A DNA stretch of 64,000 nucleotides from Streptomyces rhizosphaerihabitans (GCF_025399795.1 NZ_JAODTZ010000028.1:1-64000), one strand, 5' to 3'. Counted from the stretch's first letter, positions 43,483 through 52,786 are shown. A program made the numbers and translations. The notes: a model not told the origin generated them from the letters alone.

Positions 43483-44997
43483 CTACCACTTGCCGGGCGC
43501 GTAGTCCTTCATGAAGACGCCGTACAGGTCGTCGCCCTGCTCACCGCGGACGATCGGGTCGTACACGCGGGCCGCGCCGTCGACGAGGTCCAGCGGGGCG
43601 TGGAAACCTTCGTCGGCCAGGCGCAGCTTGTCGTAGTGCGGGCGCTCGTCGGTGATCCAGCCGGTGTCGACCGAGGTCATGAGGATGCCGTCGGTCTGGA
43701 ACATCTCCTGGGCGCTGGTGCGGGTCACCATGTTCATGGCCGCCTTCGCCGCGTTCGTGTTCGGGTGGCCCGCGCCCTTGTAGCCGCGGCCGAACACACC
43801 CTCCATCGCCGAGACGTTGACGATGTACGCGCGCCCCGTCGGCGCCTTGCGGGCGGCCTCGGCCATCCGCGCCCGCAGCGCGCTGATCAGGATGAACGGC
43901 GCCGTGTAGTTGCAGAGCTGGGTCTCCAGCAGCTCCACGGGGGAGATCTGCTCGATGGTCTGCACCCAGGTGTTGCTGTCGACCACGTCGGGGACCAGGC
44001 CGCCCGCGTCGATGGCGGTGCCGTCGCGGTGGCGGACCACACTGGCGTTGCCGGCGACCAGGGCGAGGTCGGCCACCTTCTGCGCGTCCAGCCCGGACAC
44101 GCCGACGGGCAGCGCCGTCAGTCCGTCGACCGCGCCGGAGTTGAAGGCGCCGATGACGTGGCTCGAGGGCAGTTCTCCGGCCGGCAGCGGGGCGCTCTCG
44201 CCCTCGACGAGCGCGGCGTAGGCGGAGGGCAGCCGGCGCACGGTCTGGGTGGCGTTGTTGATCAGGATGTCGAGCGGGCCCTGCTCGGCGACCTGGTCGG
44301 CCAACGCCACGGCCTGGGCCGGGTCGCGCAGGTCGATGCCGACGACCTCCAGGCGGTGCATCCAGTCCGCCGAGTCGTCCATGGCCTTGAAGCGGCGGAT
44401 GGCGTCCTTCGGGAAGCGGGTGGTGATGGTGGTGTGCGCACCGTCACGCAGCAGGCGCAGCGCGATGTACATGCCGATCTTGGCGCGGCCGCCGGTGAGC
44501 AGCGCCCGCTTGCCGGTGAGGTCGGCGCGGGCGTCGCGGCGGGCGCGGTTCAGGGCGGCGCAGTCCTGGCAGAGCTGGTGGTAGAAGTAGTCGACCTCGA
44601 CGTACCGCGCCTTGCAGGTGTAGCAGGAGCGCGGGCGCTGGAGTATCCCCGCGATCATGCCCTCCTCCGTCACCGACGACGGCAGGATGCCCTCGGTCTC
44701 GTCGTCGATGCGCTGGGCGGAGCCGGTCGCGGTGGACTCGGTGACCTGCTTGTCGTGGGCCGTCTTGGCGGCGCGGCGCTCCTGGCGGCGGCGCTGCTTC
44801 ACGGTCCGGTAGACGCCGGCTGTGGCGCGGCGCACGGCGATGGCGTCGGGGTGGTCGACGTCGATCTTCTCGAGTTCGTCGAGCACGCCGAGGCAGACGG
44901 CCAGCCGCTCGGGGTCGATACCGGGACCGAACGCGACGGCCGCCACATCTGTCGTGTCCACGGCGGGGGTCGCCCGGCCGTCCTCTGTCACCGTCAT
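43483..44997 (-). CDS. Large SDR-like protein with Cys4 motif and altered active site
   Basis: A protein of 504 residues, about twice the size of a normal SDR. The N-terminal 150 residues are a charged, helical region. At about 150-180 there is a likely zinc-binding Cys4 (SCYTCKARYVE, then HQLCQDCAAL). The SDR fold follows: ALLTGGRAKIGMYIALRLL (cofactor; G-G-x3-I-G), DILINNATQTVRR, then VNVSAMEGVFGRGYKG and HPNTNAAKAAMNMV. At the catalytic Tyr-x3-Lys site the sequence is N-x-x-x-K (TNAAK), so the Tyr is missing. Reactions of this subgroup are unknown. The ATG at 44997 (MTVTEDG) is preferred; the frame is open to 45111. The WS/DGAT gene lies upstream on the same strand. Confidence 0.85.
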   Translation of the reverse strand: MTVTEDGRATPAVDTTDVAAVAFGPGIDPERLAVCLGVLDELEKIDVDHPDAIAVRRATAGVYRTVKQRRRQERRAAKTAHDKQVTESTATGSAQRIDDETEGILPSSVTEEGMIAGILQRPRSCYTCKARYVEVDYFYHQLCQDCAALNRARRDARADLTGKRALLTGGRAKIGMYIALRLLRDGAHTTITTRFPKDAIRRFKAMDDSADWMHRLEVVGIDLRDPAQAVALADQVAEQGPLDILINNATQTVRRLPSAYAALVEGESAPLPAGELPSSHVIGAFNSGAVDGLTALPVGVSGLDAQKVADLALVAGNASVVRHRDGTAIDAGGLVPDVVDSNTWVQTIEQISPVELLETQLCNYTAPFILISALRARMAEAARKAPTGRAYIVNVSAMEGVFGRGYKGAGHPNTNAAKAAMNMVTRTSAQEMFQTDGILMTSVDTGWITDERPHYDKLRLADEGFHAPLDLVDGAARVYDPIVRGEQGDDLYGVFMKDYAPGKW

Positions 44998-45098
44998 CGC
45001 TGCTGCCGTTCCTCGGGTTGTGCGCCGCGTTCGAACCGCGCTCGCTTTCGAAGGCGGAATTTTACGGACCAATCGGCGCGGCACCAAACCCGTCGTGA

Positions 45099-46427
45099 TC
45101 ATGGCGTGCATGCGGTGATCAGTGCGCGCACCTCCTCGGTCAGGGAACGGGCCAGCAGATCGAGGTCCGGCACGGCCTCCGCGTCGGCCACGAGCCCGTA
45201 ATGCACGCTTCCCCGGTAGGTCGAGACGGCCACCGCGAGGGCCTGGCCGCGGGCCAGCGGGGCGAACGGGTAGACCTCGGTGAGCGGGCAGCCGCCGAGC
45301 TTCAGACCGAGGCTGGGCAGCGGCACGCTGGTGACGAGGATGTCGAACAGCAGCCGGGCGGCCTGCCCCACGACCGGACCGCCGAGCCGGTGCCCGAGCG
45401 GCGGAACGTGATCGGCGAGCAGCGCGACGGCGCCCGCGCCCCGGTTGGGTCCGGCGTCCTTGTTCCGGTCCATCGCCGTCCGCACGGCACGCAGCCGGCC
45501 GAGCGGGTCCGGGTCGTCGACGGGAAGCCGTATCAGGTAGCCGGAGAGCCGGTTGCCCTGGGGGTGCGCGGTCCGCGGCCGGCGCCGGGAGACGGGGATC
45601 AGGGCGCGTGGGGAGACGCCCTCGCTGCCGTCACCGCGTTCGTCGAGCCAGCGGCGCAGGGCGCCCGCGACGACGGCGATCAGGACGTCGTTGACGGTGC
45701 CGCCGACGCTCTTGCGGACGACGTGCACCTCGTCGAGGTCGATGACCACGCCCGCGGTGCGCCGGGTGCCGGTGGGTTCGGAGGTGAGGGCGGGCGAGGA
45801 CTGGACACCGAGTGTGGCGCGGGCCACCGAGGTGCCGATGTCGAGGGCGCGGCCCATGTCGGAGAGAGCGTCGCGGACCAGACCGGGCAGTTTGCGGACG
45901 TCCGGGAAGAGCCCCCGGGGCGGCTCCACGGGGCGCGGGCGGGCCTCCGGCAGGTCCATCGGGTCCATGATGGCTGCGGCCAGCATCAGCGCCCTGAGGC
46001 CGTCGGCGAGCGCGTGGTGGAACTTGAAGAGCACGGCGAAGGACACCCCGTCCTCGCCGGGCAGCACATGCGCCTCCCACGGCGGCCGGCCGCGCTCCAG
46101 CGGGCGTTCCATCAGCCGGCCGGCCTCGGCGTGGAAGTCGGCGGTCGGCTTGTGCAGCAGGACGTGGTCCAGCGGCTCGAAGTCGGGGGCGGGCTCGCGG
46201 GCCGCGCTGCCGAAGGCGAGGGGTGCGAGAGGCTGCCACACGTCGCGGATCCGCATGCGCAGCCCGGGGACGGCGGCGGCGCGGGCCGCGAGCAGGTCCG
46301 CGGCGTGGGCGCCGGCGGTGGGCGAGTGCGCGGCGAAGACACCGAGGGCGCCGAGATGCATCGGGTGCCGGTCGGACTCGATGTTCCAGAACGCCAGGTC
46401 GAGTGGTGCGAGGAGGTCGGAGATCAA
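45099..46427 (-). CDS. WS/DGAT-family acyltransferase
   Basis: A wax ester synthase/diacylglycerol acyltransferase-like enzyme of about 442 residues. The active-site motif HHxxxDG is present as KFHHALADGLRALML at about residue 130, and GGTVNDVLIAVVAGALRRWL and NRLSGYLIRLPV are conserved family blocks. It would transfer acyl chains from acyl-CoA to diacylglycerol or alcohols, making storage lipid. The TTG at 46427 (LISDLLAPLDLAFWNIES) matches where homologues begin; a GTG at 46511 would add 28 atypical residues. The GH92 gene upstream is separated by a terminator. Confidence 0.88.
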   Translation of the reverse strand: MISDLLAPLDLAFWNIESDRHPMHLGALGVFAAHSPTAGAHAADLLAARAAAVPGLRMRIRDVWQPLAPLAFGSAAREPAPDFEPLDHVLLHKPTADFHAEAGRLMERPLERGRPPWEAHVLPGEDGVSFAVLFKFHHALADGLRALMLAAAIMDPMDLPEARPRPVEPPRGLFPDVRKLPGLVRDALSDMGRALDIGTSVARATLGVQSSPALTSEPTGTRRTAGVVIDLDEVHVVRKSVGGTVNDVLIAVVAGALRRWLDERGDGSEGVSPRALIPVSRRRPRTAHPQGNRLSGYLIRLPVDDPDPLGRLRAVRTAMDRNKDAGPNRGAGAVALLADHVPPLGHRLGGPVVGQAARLLFDILVTSVPLPSLGLKLGGCPLTEVYPFAPLARGQALAVAVSTYRGSVHYGLVADAEAVPDLDLLARSLTEEVRALITACTP

Positions 46428-46527
46428 AGGCTTGCTCTCGCGTCGACGACGGGTGGACTTGCAGTCAAACCCGGAGTGGTGATTACGGTCAAGTACGATC
46501 AAGTTACGCACAGTTAACAGCGGATTA

Positions 46528-46557
46528 AGTCCCGCCCCTCGGAGGAGGGACGGGACT
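46528..46557 (-). terminator. Terminator after the GH92 gene
   Basis: Arms AGTCCCGCCCCTC (46528-46540) and GAGGGACGGGACT (46545-46557) pair with one mismatch. The hairpin lies 26 nt downstream of the GH92 stop on the minus strand and separates it from the WS/DGAT gene. Confidence 0.75.
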
Positions 46558-46582
46558 CGCTCACCTCAGGACACTTCGGTCG

Positions 46583-48925
46583 TCACTTCAGGACCGGAGG
46601 TGCCGCCGAGGCCGCCGTTCCCCACTCGGACGGCTCCGGGCCGACCGTGAAGCGGAGCGAGCGGATGCTCCTCAGGGTGCCGGTCGTCAGGTACGTACGG
46701 CCGTACGGCGATCCGTCGAGGCGGGCCGACTGAATGTACCGGTCGGTGTCCGAGGTGCCGGACGCCGTCACCGTCAGCGCGCCGTGCGGGTAGTAGCGCC
46801 GGTCGAGCGTGAGGTCGACCCGCTCGAAGACGGGCGTGGACAGACCCCAGGTGTCGTAGCCGGGCTGCACCGGGAAGATCCCGATGGACGACAGGACGTT
46901 CCAGGCGGACATCGTGCCGAGGTCGTCGTTGCCGGTCATCCCGGTCGGCGCGTCCGTGAACAGGGTCAGCGCCGCGTGCACGACGTCGGTCGTCTTCCAC
47001 GGCTGTCCGGTCGAGAGGTAGGTGTACGGGGCGATCAGGTCGGGCTCGTTCTGCGGGTTGTACTTGTCCGCGTTGTAGTAGGCGTACGGACCGTTGACCC
47101 ACACCTCGCGGGCGGTCTTCGCGGGATCCTTCAGCAACTGCCCGTAGGCGAAGAACGAGTCGAGCCGGTCGTTGGCCGCCTGCTTGCCGCCGATCAGGTC
47201 GACCATGCCCGGCAGGTCCTGCGGCACGAGCCACTGGTACTGCCAGGACGTGCCCTCGTGGAAGCCCTCGCTCCGGGCCGGGTCGGCGGGTCCGGTGAAG
47301 GCACCGGAAGAGTCCCGGGCACGGAAGAAGCCGGTCGAAGGGTCGTGGATCGCGCGGTAGTTCTGGGACCGCGCCAGGTAGCGCGCGGCGTCTTCGTCAT
47401 GGCCCAGTTCCCGTGCCATCTCGCCGAGCATGGCGTCCGACAGGGCGTACTCCAGGGTCACGGAGGCACCGTGGTCGTAGTCCGAGTCGCCGGGCTTCGC
47501 GTGCGGGCGGCCCTTGACGTACGGCGCGAAGCCGTTCGCGATGTACTCTCTGTTGGCCTCGCGGCCCACCGCCGGTGAGTCGGCGGGCGGCACACCGTCG
47601 GCGTTCTTCTTCAGCGCGCGATAGGCCCGCTCGGCGTATCCGCCGGCTCCCTTCAGCAGACCCTGCTGGTAGGCGTTGGTGAGGAACGGGGTCACCGGGT
47701 CACCGGTCATGATGTTCGTCTCGGCCGTGCCGTAGCCCCACTTGGGCAGCCAGCCGCTCTCCTCGTCGATCTTGATCACGGAGATCGCCATGTCCCGCGC
47801 CTCGCGCGGAGCGAGCAGGGCCAGCAGCTGCGACTGGGTGCGGTAGGTGTCCCACAGCGACCAGTTCTGGTAGTACGTGAAGCCCTTGGTGCGGTGGATC
47901 CGCTGGTCCCAGCCGGTGTAGCGGCCGTCGGCGTCACTGCCGATGTTGGGCGCGAGGAAGGAACGGTAGAGGGACGAGTAGAAGGTGCGGCGCAGGGCGT
48001 CGGTGCCACCCTTCGCCCGTACGTCGTCGAGCCGGTCCTCCCACGCACGGTGCACGGCCGCGAGGACCGCGTCGAAGGAACGGCCGCCCTCGGAGCGGAG
48101 GTTGACGGCCGCGCCGCGGGCATCCACGTACGAGAGCGCGGTGGTCGCCTCGACCGTACGGTCCTTGGTGGTGTCGAAGCGGACGAAGGCGCCGGTGCGC
48201 CCGGTGGTGCCGGCGGTCTCCTGGGAGCCCTCGGTGACGGTGTCGCCGTTCCAGGTGCCCGAGGTGGTGAACGGGCGGTCGAAGCGGGTGATCGTGTACA
48301 CCGTGTACGGCTTCGTGCCCTGGCAGAAGCCGCTGCCGGTGATCGCCGTGCGGACGGTCCTGTTGTCCAGGATCTCGACCTTCGTCGAGACGGTCCTGTG
48401 CAGCGACTGGCCCGCGTTCAGCAGCACGTTGGCCTTGTCGGTGGCCGGGAAGGTGTAGCGCTGCACGCCGGTGCGCGCGGTGGCCGTCAGTTCGGCCTCG
48501 ATCCCGGTCTTCAGGCCCACCTTGTAGAAGCCGGGGTGCGCCTCCTCGGTGTCGTGGCCGAACTCCGCCGCGTACTGCGCGTCGTCCGTCCGGGTGATGT
48601 CCCCCGTCGTGGGCAGCACGGGCAGGTCGCCGCCGAGGCCGCAGCCGACGCCCGAGAGGTGCACGAGGGAGAAACCGCGGATGTGGTTCTGGGAGTGGTC
48701 GTAGCCGGTGTTGTGGCCGGTGTCCGGCGAGAACTGCACCATGCCGAAGGGCACGGCGGCGCCGGGGTAGGTGTTGCCCTCGTTCTCCGTTCCGATGAAC
48801 GGGTTGACCAGATCGGTGAGTTGGCCGTCGCGCGGCTCGGCAGCGTGTGCGGCGGGCAGGGCGAACAGCGCGGAGGCTGTCACCAGCACGGCCGTGCACA
48901 GGCGCAGGCGCCGGGTCCATCTCAT
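46583..48925 (-). CDS. Secreted GH92 alpha-mannosidase
   Basis: An exported glycosidase of 780 residues. Residues 1-29 are a Sec signal ending PAAHAAEP. The N-terminal beta domain begins VNPFIGTENEGNTYPGAAVPFGM, a GH92 hallmark. The catalytic helical domain has GTSWQYQWLVPQDLPGMV and, near residue 667, GNDDLGTMSAWNVLSSIG, where the calcium-binding and general acid/base residues lie. GH92 enzymes are calcium-dependent exo-alpha-mannosidases, mostly alpha-1,2-specific, acting on N-glycans and yeast mannan. The ATG at 48925 follows GGAGG. Three operator-like palindromes lie upstream. It complements the GH85/GH38 locus 8 kb away. Confidence 0.94.
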   Translation of the reverse strand: MRWTRRLRLCTAVLVTASALFALPAAHAAEPRDGQLTDLVNPFIGTENEGNTYPGAAVPFGMVQFSPDTGHNTGYDHSQNHIRGFSLVHLSGVGCGLGGDLPVLPTTGDITRTDDAQYAAEFGHDTEEAHPGFYKVGLKTGIEAELTATARTGVQRYTFPATDKANVLLNAGQSLHRTVSTKVEILDNRTVRTAITGSGFCQGTKPYTVYTITRFDRPFTTSGTWNGDTVTEGSQETAGTTGRTGAFVRFDTTKDRTVEATTALSYVDARGAAVNLRSEGGRSFDAVLAAVHRAWEDRLDDVRAKGGTDALRRTFYSSLYRSFLAPNIGSDADGRYTGWDQRIHRTKGFTYYQNWSLWDTYRTQSQLLALLAPREARDMAISVIKIDEESGWLPKWGYGTAETNIMTGDPVTPFLTNAYQQGLLKGAGGYAERAYRALKKNADGVPPADSPAVGREANREYIANGFAPYVKGRPHAKPGDSDYDHGASVTLEYALSDAMLGEMARELGHDEDAARYLARSQNYRAIHDPSTGFFRARDSSGAFTGPADPARSEGFHEGTSWQYQWLVPQDLPGMVDLIGGKQAANDRLDSFFAYGQLLKDPAKTAREVWVNGPYAYYNADKYNPQNEPDLIAPYTYLSTGQPWKTTDVVHAALTLFTDAPTGMTGNDDLGTMSAWNVLSSIGIFPVQPGYDTWGLSTPVFERVDLTLDRRYYPHGALTVTASGTSDTDRYIQSARLDGSPYGRTYLTTGTLRSIRSLRFTVGPEPSEWGTAASAAPPVLK

Positions 48926-48949
48926 GCGGAAGACCTCCGGTGGGTGATC

Positions 48950-48961
48950 GACATCGTTGTC
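48950..48961. promoter_or_regulatory. LacI-type operator copy 1 upstream of GH92
   Basis: GACATCGTTGTC is a 12-bp near-palindrome with a central CG, 24 bp before the GH92 ATG. It is identical to the copy at 49067. Confidence 0.68.
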
Positions 48962-49066
48962 CTCATGCATGGTCGGGGCGGGAGACCGGCTTTCCGGGCA
49001 ACCGGAGGAGATCCCGCCGTACGCGTCGCGTCCGGGCACGGCGCGTACGAGACCGCCCCAGCCGAT

Positions 49067-49078
49067 GACATCGTTGTC
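49067..49078. promoter_or_regulatory. LacI-type operator copy 2 upstream of GH92
   Basis: GACATCGTTGTC, identical to the copy at 48950-48961, extended to TGACATCGTTGTCA, 141 bp before the GH92 start codon and probably at or near the promoter. Confidence 0.7.
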
Positions 49079-49085
49079 AGCGCTG

Positions 49086-49097
49086 TACAACGTTGTC
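49086..49097. promoter_or_regulatory. LacI-type operator copy 3 upstream of GH92
   Basis: TACAACGTTGTC, part of GTACAACGTTGTCA, is a third copy 19 bp from copy 2 (centre to centre). An isolated ATGACAAC at about 49114 may be a fourth half-site. The motif differs from the CTAAwGCGCwTTAG motif at the local LacI gene, so a regulator encoded elsewhere is likely. Confidence 0.65.
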
Positions 49098-49168
49098 ATC
49101 AACGGCAGTTGGCATGACAACACGGGATTCCGTCCCCTGTCCAGGGACATGACAAACGGCCCGGGGTG

Positions 49169-49187
49169 CCGGGCTCGGTGAGCCCGG
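49169..49187 (-). terminator. Terminator after glgC
   Basis: CCGGGCTC and GAGCCCGG form a perfect 8-bp stem with a GGT loop, 90 bp after the glgC stop. Confidence 0.6.
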
Positions 49188-49276
49188 TGTACGGAGCCGT
49201 CGTTCAGGCATGGTGGCCAGAGCCCTCGGGCCGTCGCCCGCGGACGGCGGCCGGGGCCCGGGGCGTCCACTGCCGG

Positions 49277-50506
49277 CTACGGCACGCGCTGGCCCTTGCC
49301 CAGGGCGATCACGCCCCCCTTGGAGACCGTGTAGAGGTCGGTGTCGCGCTCCGGATTGACACCGATCGTCGCGCCCGGCGGCACCTCGACGTTCTTGTCG
49401 AGCACCGCGCCGCGCACCACGGCACCCCGGCCTATCTTGACGTTGTCGTGCAGGATCGAGCCCTGCACCACCGCTCCCGGATCGACGACCACACCCGGCG
49501 ACAGCACCGACCGGGTCACCTGTCCCCGGATCAGGCATCCCGCGCTGATGATGGACTCGCTCGCAATGCCCCCGGCGTTGAAGCGCGCGGGCGACAGCTG
49601 ACCGGAGCTCGTGTAGACGGGCCAGCTGCGGTTGAACAGGTTGAAGGCGGGACGCTCGGCGATCAGGTCCATGTGGGCGTCGTAGTAGGCGTCGAGGGTT
49701 CCCACGTCGCGCCAGTAGCCCTGGTCGCGGGTGGTCTCGCCGGGCACGTGGTTGTCGCTGAAGTCGTACAGCTGCGCCTCGCCGCGCTCGGTGAGCGCGG
49801 GCAGGATCGAACCGCCCATGTCGTGCACGGAGTTCTCGTCCTCGGCGTCCCGTTGGAGCGCCTCGATCAGCGCCTTGGTGGTGAAGATGTAGTTGCCCAT
49901 CGAGGCGAAGACGCACTCGGGGTCGTCCGCGAGGCCCGGCGGGTCGGCGGGCTTCTCCAGGAAGCCCCGCACGCTCTGCCCGTCGGAACCGGGGCTGATG
50001 ACGCCGAAGGACGACGACTCGGTGCGCGGCACCCGTATCCCGGCCACCGTCACCCCCGCGCCGCTCTCGATGTGCTGGGCGAGCATCTGCCGGGGGTCCA
50101 TCCGGTAGACATGGTCGGCGCCGAACACCGCGACGTACTCGGGCTGTTCGTCGTGGATCAGGTTGAGCGACTGGAGGATCGCGTCCGCGCTGCCCAGATA
50201 CCAGCGGGGCCCGAGCCGCTGCTGGGCCGGCACCGGCGTCACATAGTTGCCGAGCAGGCTCGACATCCGCCAGGTGGTGGTGATGTGCCGGTCCAGCGAG
50301 TGCGACTTGTACTGCGTGAGCACGCAGATGCGCAGGATGTCGGCGTTGACGAGATTGGAGAGTACGAAGTCCACGAGGCGGTACGTGCCGCCGAAGGTCA
50401 CCGCCGGTTTCGCCCGGTCCGTCGTGAGCGGCATCAGCCGCTTGCCCTCACCGCCCGCCAGTACGATTCCCAGCACCGAAGGTCCACCGCGCCCACCGCG
50501 CCGCAT
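49277..50506 (-). CDS. glgC: Glucose-1-phosphate adenylyltransferase
   Basis: An ADP-glucose pyrophosphorylase of 409 residues. The nucleotidyl-transfer motif GIVLAGGEGKRLMPLTTDRAKPAV is at the N-terminus, FGADHVYRMDPRQML and GTLDAYYDAHMDLI are in the catalytic domain, and the C-terminal left-handed beta-helix starts around residue 290. It makes ADP-glucose from glucose-1-phosphate and ATP for glycogen or maltose-1-phosphate synthesis. It follows glgA by 82 bp on the same strand, so the two steps are probably co-transcribed. Confidence 0.96.
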   Translation of the reverse strand: MRRGGRGGPSVLGIVLAGGEGKRLMPLTTDRAKPAVTFGGTYRLVDFVLSNLVNADILRICVLTQYKSHSLDRHITTTWRMSSLLGNYVTPVPAQQRLGPRWYLGSADAILQSLNLIHDEQPEYVAVFGADHVYRMDPRQMLAQHIESGAGVTVAGIRVPRTESSSFGVISPGSDGQSVRGFLEKPADPPGLADDPECVFASMGNYIFTTKALIEALQRDAEDENSVHDMGGSILPALTERGEAQLYDFSDNHVPGETTRDQGYWRDVGTLDAYYDAHMDLIAERPAFNLFNRSWPVYTSSGQLSPARFNAGGIASESIISAGCLIRGQVTRSVLSPGVVVDPGAVVQGSILHDNVKIGRGAVVRGAVLDKNVEVPPGATIGVNPERDTDLYTVSKGGVIALGKGQRVP

Positions 50507-50588
50507 GCCGCCGCCCCTCTACGCCCGGTCGGGCCACGCCCGGACACCCGGACCCGCCCCGTGTCTCTGAAGCTCGCCTGTCCGATGG

Positions 50589-51740
50589 TTACCCCGGTTT
50601 GAGGACTTCCTCGTACAACTGGACCGTCTTTCGGGCCACGGCGTCCCAGCCGAACTCCCGTACCGCGCGCAGCCGTCCGGCCTCGCCCATGCGGCGGGCC
50701 GTGTCGGGGTCGGCGAGCACGGAGTCCAGGGCCCTCGCGAGCCCCGCCTCGAAGTCGCCCCCGAGCGGCACGAGAAGACCGGTCTCGCCGTCCTCGACGA
50801 CCTCGGGAATGCCGCCGACGCGCGAGGCCACCACCGCCGTCCCGCAGGCCATCGCCTCCAGATTGACGATGCCGAGCGGCTCGTACACCGAGGGACAGAC
50901 GAACACGGCGGCGTGCGTGAGGAGTTGGATGACATCGGGCCGCGGCAGCATCTGCGGGATCCAGTGCACACCGTCGCGCACACCGCTCAGCTCCTGGTAC
51001 AGCTCGCGGAACTCCCGGTCGATCTCCGGGGTGTCGGGGGCACCCGCGCACAGCACCACCTGTGCGGCCGGGTCGATGTCCCGTACCGCGCGCAGGAGAT
51101 GGGGCACGCCCTTCTGCCGGGTGATGCGGCCGACGAACAGGATGTACGGACGCCCGGTGTCCAGGCCGATCCGCTCCAGGACGTCGGTGCCGTGGTCGGG
51201 CCGGTAGAGGGAGGTGTCGATGCCGTTGTGCACGACGCGCACCCTGGCCGGGTCCAGGGCCGGGTAGCAGCCGAGAATGTCCTCGCGCATGGCGCCCGAG
51301 ACGGCGATCACGGCGTCCGCGGCCTCGATGGCGGTGCGCTCGGCCCAACTGGAGAGGGCGTAGCCGCCGCCCAGCTGCTCGGCCTTCCAGGGGCGCAGCG
51401 GTTCGAGGGAGTGGGCGGTCATCACATGCGGGATGCCGTGCAGGAGTTTTCCGAAGTGTCCCGCGAGGTTGGCGTACCAGGTGTGGGAGTGGACCAGTTC
51501 GCGGCCTTCGAGCGCGGCGGCGATGGAGAGGTCCACGGAGAAGGTGCGCAGGGCGTCGTTGGCGCCGTCGAGTGCGGTCCAGGGCCGGTGACGGACCACC
51601 CCGCCGGTGCCGCCCTCGCCCCAGCAGTGCACATCGAGCTCGGTGAGGGCGCGCAACTCCCGCGCGAGGAACTCGACATGGACGCCCGCACCGCCGTACA
51701 CGTCCGGCGGGTACTCCCGGGTCAGCAGTCCCACGCGCAC
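50589..51740 (-). CDS. glgA: Glycogen synthase (actinobacterial GlgA/GlgM type)
   Basis: A GT4-fold glycosyltransferase of 383 residues: MRVGLLTREYPPDVYGGAGVH at the N-terminus, GRITRQKGVPHLLRAV, and EPLGIVNLEAMACGTAVVASRVGGIPEVV as the nucleotide-sugar site. It is shorter than proteobacterial GlgA (about 480 residues, GT5) and matches the actinobacterial type. In mycobacteria the homologue GlgM makes maltose-1-phosphate from ADP-glucose and glucose-1-phosphate, which GlgE then polymerises; which reaction applies here cannot be told from sequence. It is upstream of glgC in the same direction. Confidence 0.94.
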   Translation of the reverse strand: MRVGLLTREYPPDVYGGAGVHVEFLARELRALTELDVHCWGEGGTGGVVRHRPWTALDGANDALRTFSVDLSIAAALEGRELVHSHTWYANLAGHFGKLLHGIPHVMTAHSLEPLRPWKAEQLGGGYALSSWAERTAIEAADAVIAVSGAMREDILGCYPALDPARVRVVHNGIDTSLYRPDHGTDVLERIGLDTGRPYILFVGRITRQKGVPHLLRAVRDIDPAAQVVLCAGAPDTPEIDREFRELYQELSGVRDGVHWIPQMLPRPDVIQLLTHAAVFVCPSVYEPLGIVNLEAMACGTAVVASRVGGIPEVVEDGETGLLVPLGGDFEAGLARALDSVLADPDTARRMGEAGRLRAVREFGWDAVARKTVQLYEEVLKPG

Positions 51741-51826
51741 ACAGAACCCCCGTCGTAGCCCGGCTGGTGCCCCTCATGGTCACTCAGTTGAAGCCGATAC
51801 GGAAGACCACACGGGAAGCCCCAGTA

Positions 51827-52558
51827 TCAGGTCCGGCGTGGCGCGGACCGCGGCGGTCGGTCGAAGCAGCAGTCGCCGCAGACTCCGCCGCCGGGCACCC
51901 GGTAGTAGAGACAGCAGCTGCGGCGGCGGAGCGTCCTGGGGTCGAGGGTTCCGGAGAGGTCGGGGTGCTCGAAGAGCCGGCCGGCCAGCGTCCTGGCCCG
52001 CTCCCCCACGTCCGGGCGTCCGTGGACGAGCGCCCAGCGGTCCAGCTGACGGACGGTACCGGCCAGGGCGGAGCCGGCGTTGCCCCACAACAGGCCCGGT
52101 GAGACGCGGTGGCGCGAGCGCAGGGCCGCGTTCAGCGGGACGAGGAGTCCGGCGCGTACGACCGTGTCGAGATCGGTCACAGGCCGGGTGCGGACCTCGG
52201 TGAGCCAGAGGTCGTCCGGAGCGCTGGCATCGGGGTCCCAGCGCAGCAGCTCCGGATCGAGGTCGGGTACCCGGCCGCAGAGCGCGGCGGCACCGAGCGC
52301 GATCGACCAGAAGCGTGCCGCGAGACCCTGCTGCGCCACCGACGCCGCGACCCGCGGCTCCGGCGCTCGAATACTCTGTGCGACCTTCCGGACGCGAAAA
52401 GTTATCGGATCCCCGTAAACCTCCTCCGGCGTCTCGGATCGCGGGTTCGCACAGGCGCTCGCGAGGGCAGGGAGGGGGCCGCGCGGCGGTACGCCGGTGC
52501 GTAGTACGAAGAATCCGCCGAGCGCGTCGAGCGCAGCAAGTTGGGGGTCGAGGTCCAC
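51827..52558 (-). CDS. FhuF-type (2Fe-2S) iron reductase-like protein
   Basis: A protein of about 243 residues from the GTG at 52558. The C-terminus has the FhuF iron-sulfur motif: two adjacent Cys, then Cys-x2-Cys-Cys (RRSCCLYYRVPGGGVCGDCCF). FhuF proteins reduce iron from ferric siderophores in the cytoplasm. The N-terminal part (ALGGFFVLRTG, RVRKVAQSIRAPEPRVAASV, AARFWSIALGAAALCG) matches streptomycete members of this family. The start lacks a clear ribosome site, and an upstream start is possible. No siderophore gene is adjacent. It is divergent from a DMT transporter gene. Confidence 0.85.
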   Translation of the reverse strand: MDLDPQLAALDALGGFFVLRTGVPPRGPLPALASACANPRSETPEEVYGDPITFRVRKVAQSIRAPEPRVAASVAQQGLAARFWSIALGAAALCGRVPDLDPELLRWDPDASAPDDLWLTEVRTRPVTDLDTVVRAGLLVPLNAALRSRHRVSPGLLWGNAGSALAGTVRQLDRWALVHGRPDVGERARTLAGRLFEHPDLSGTLDPRTLRRRSCCLYYRVPGGGVCGDCCFDRPPRSAPRRT

Positions 52559-52786
52559 GAAGAGCAGTAGTACCAAGCCCCCTAGGGGTAACCACCAGTG
52601 GATCGGGCCGTGGTGTCGCCCACCCTGGGGAGGACAAGGGGCGATTCGTACTCCATCGGCAGTAGGACCCAATGACTGCTCAGGGACGACGACGAGAACT
52701 AAATCGCACGGCATCGTTGTTTGCATGGAAGCCGACCGTTCGTCGCGCCGGGCCGCAGCTCCGCGCCGTACGCAGAGGAGGGACTC

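Noticed and set aside
46428..46511. Upstream GTG start for the WS/DGAT protein
   Set aside because: The added residues are Arg/His-rich and unlike the family N-terminus, and the DNA looks promoter-like (TTGACC).
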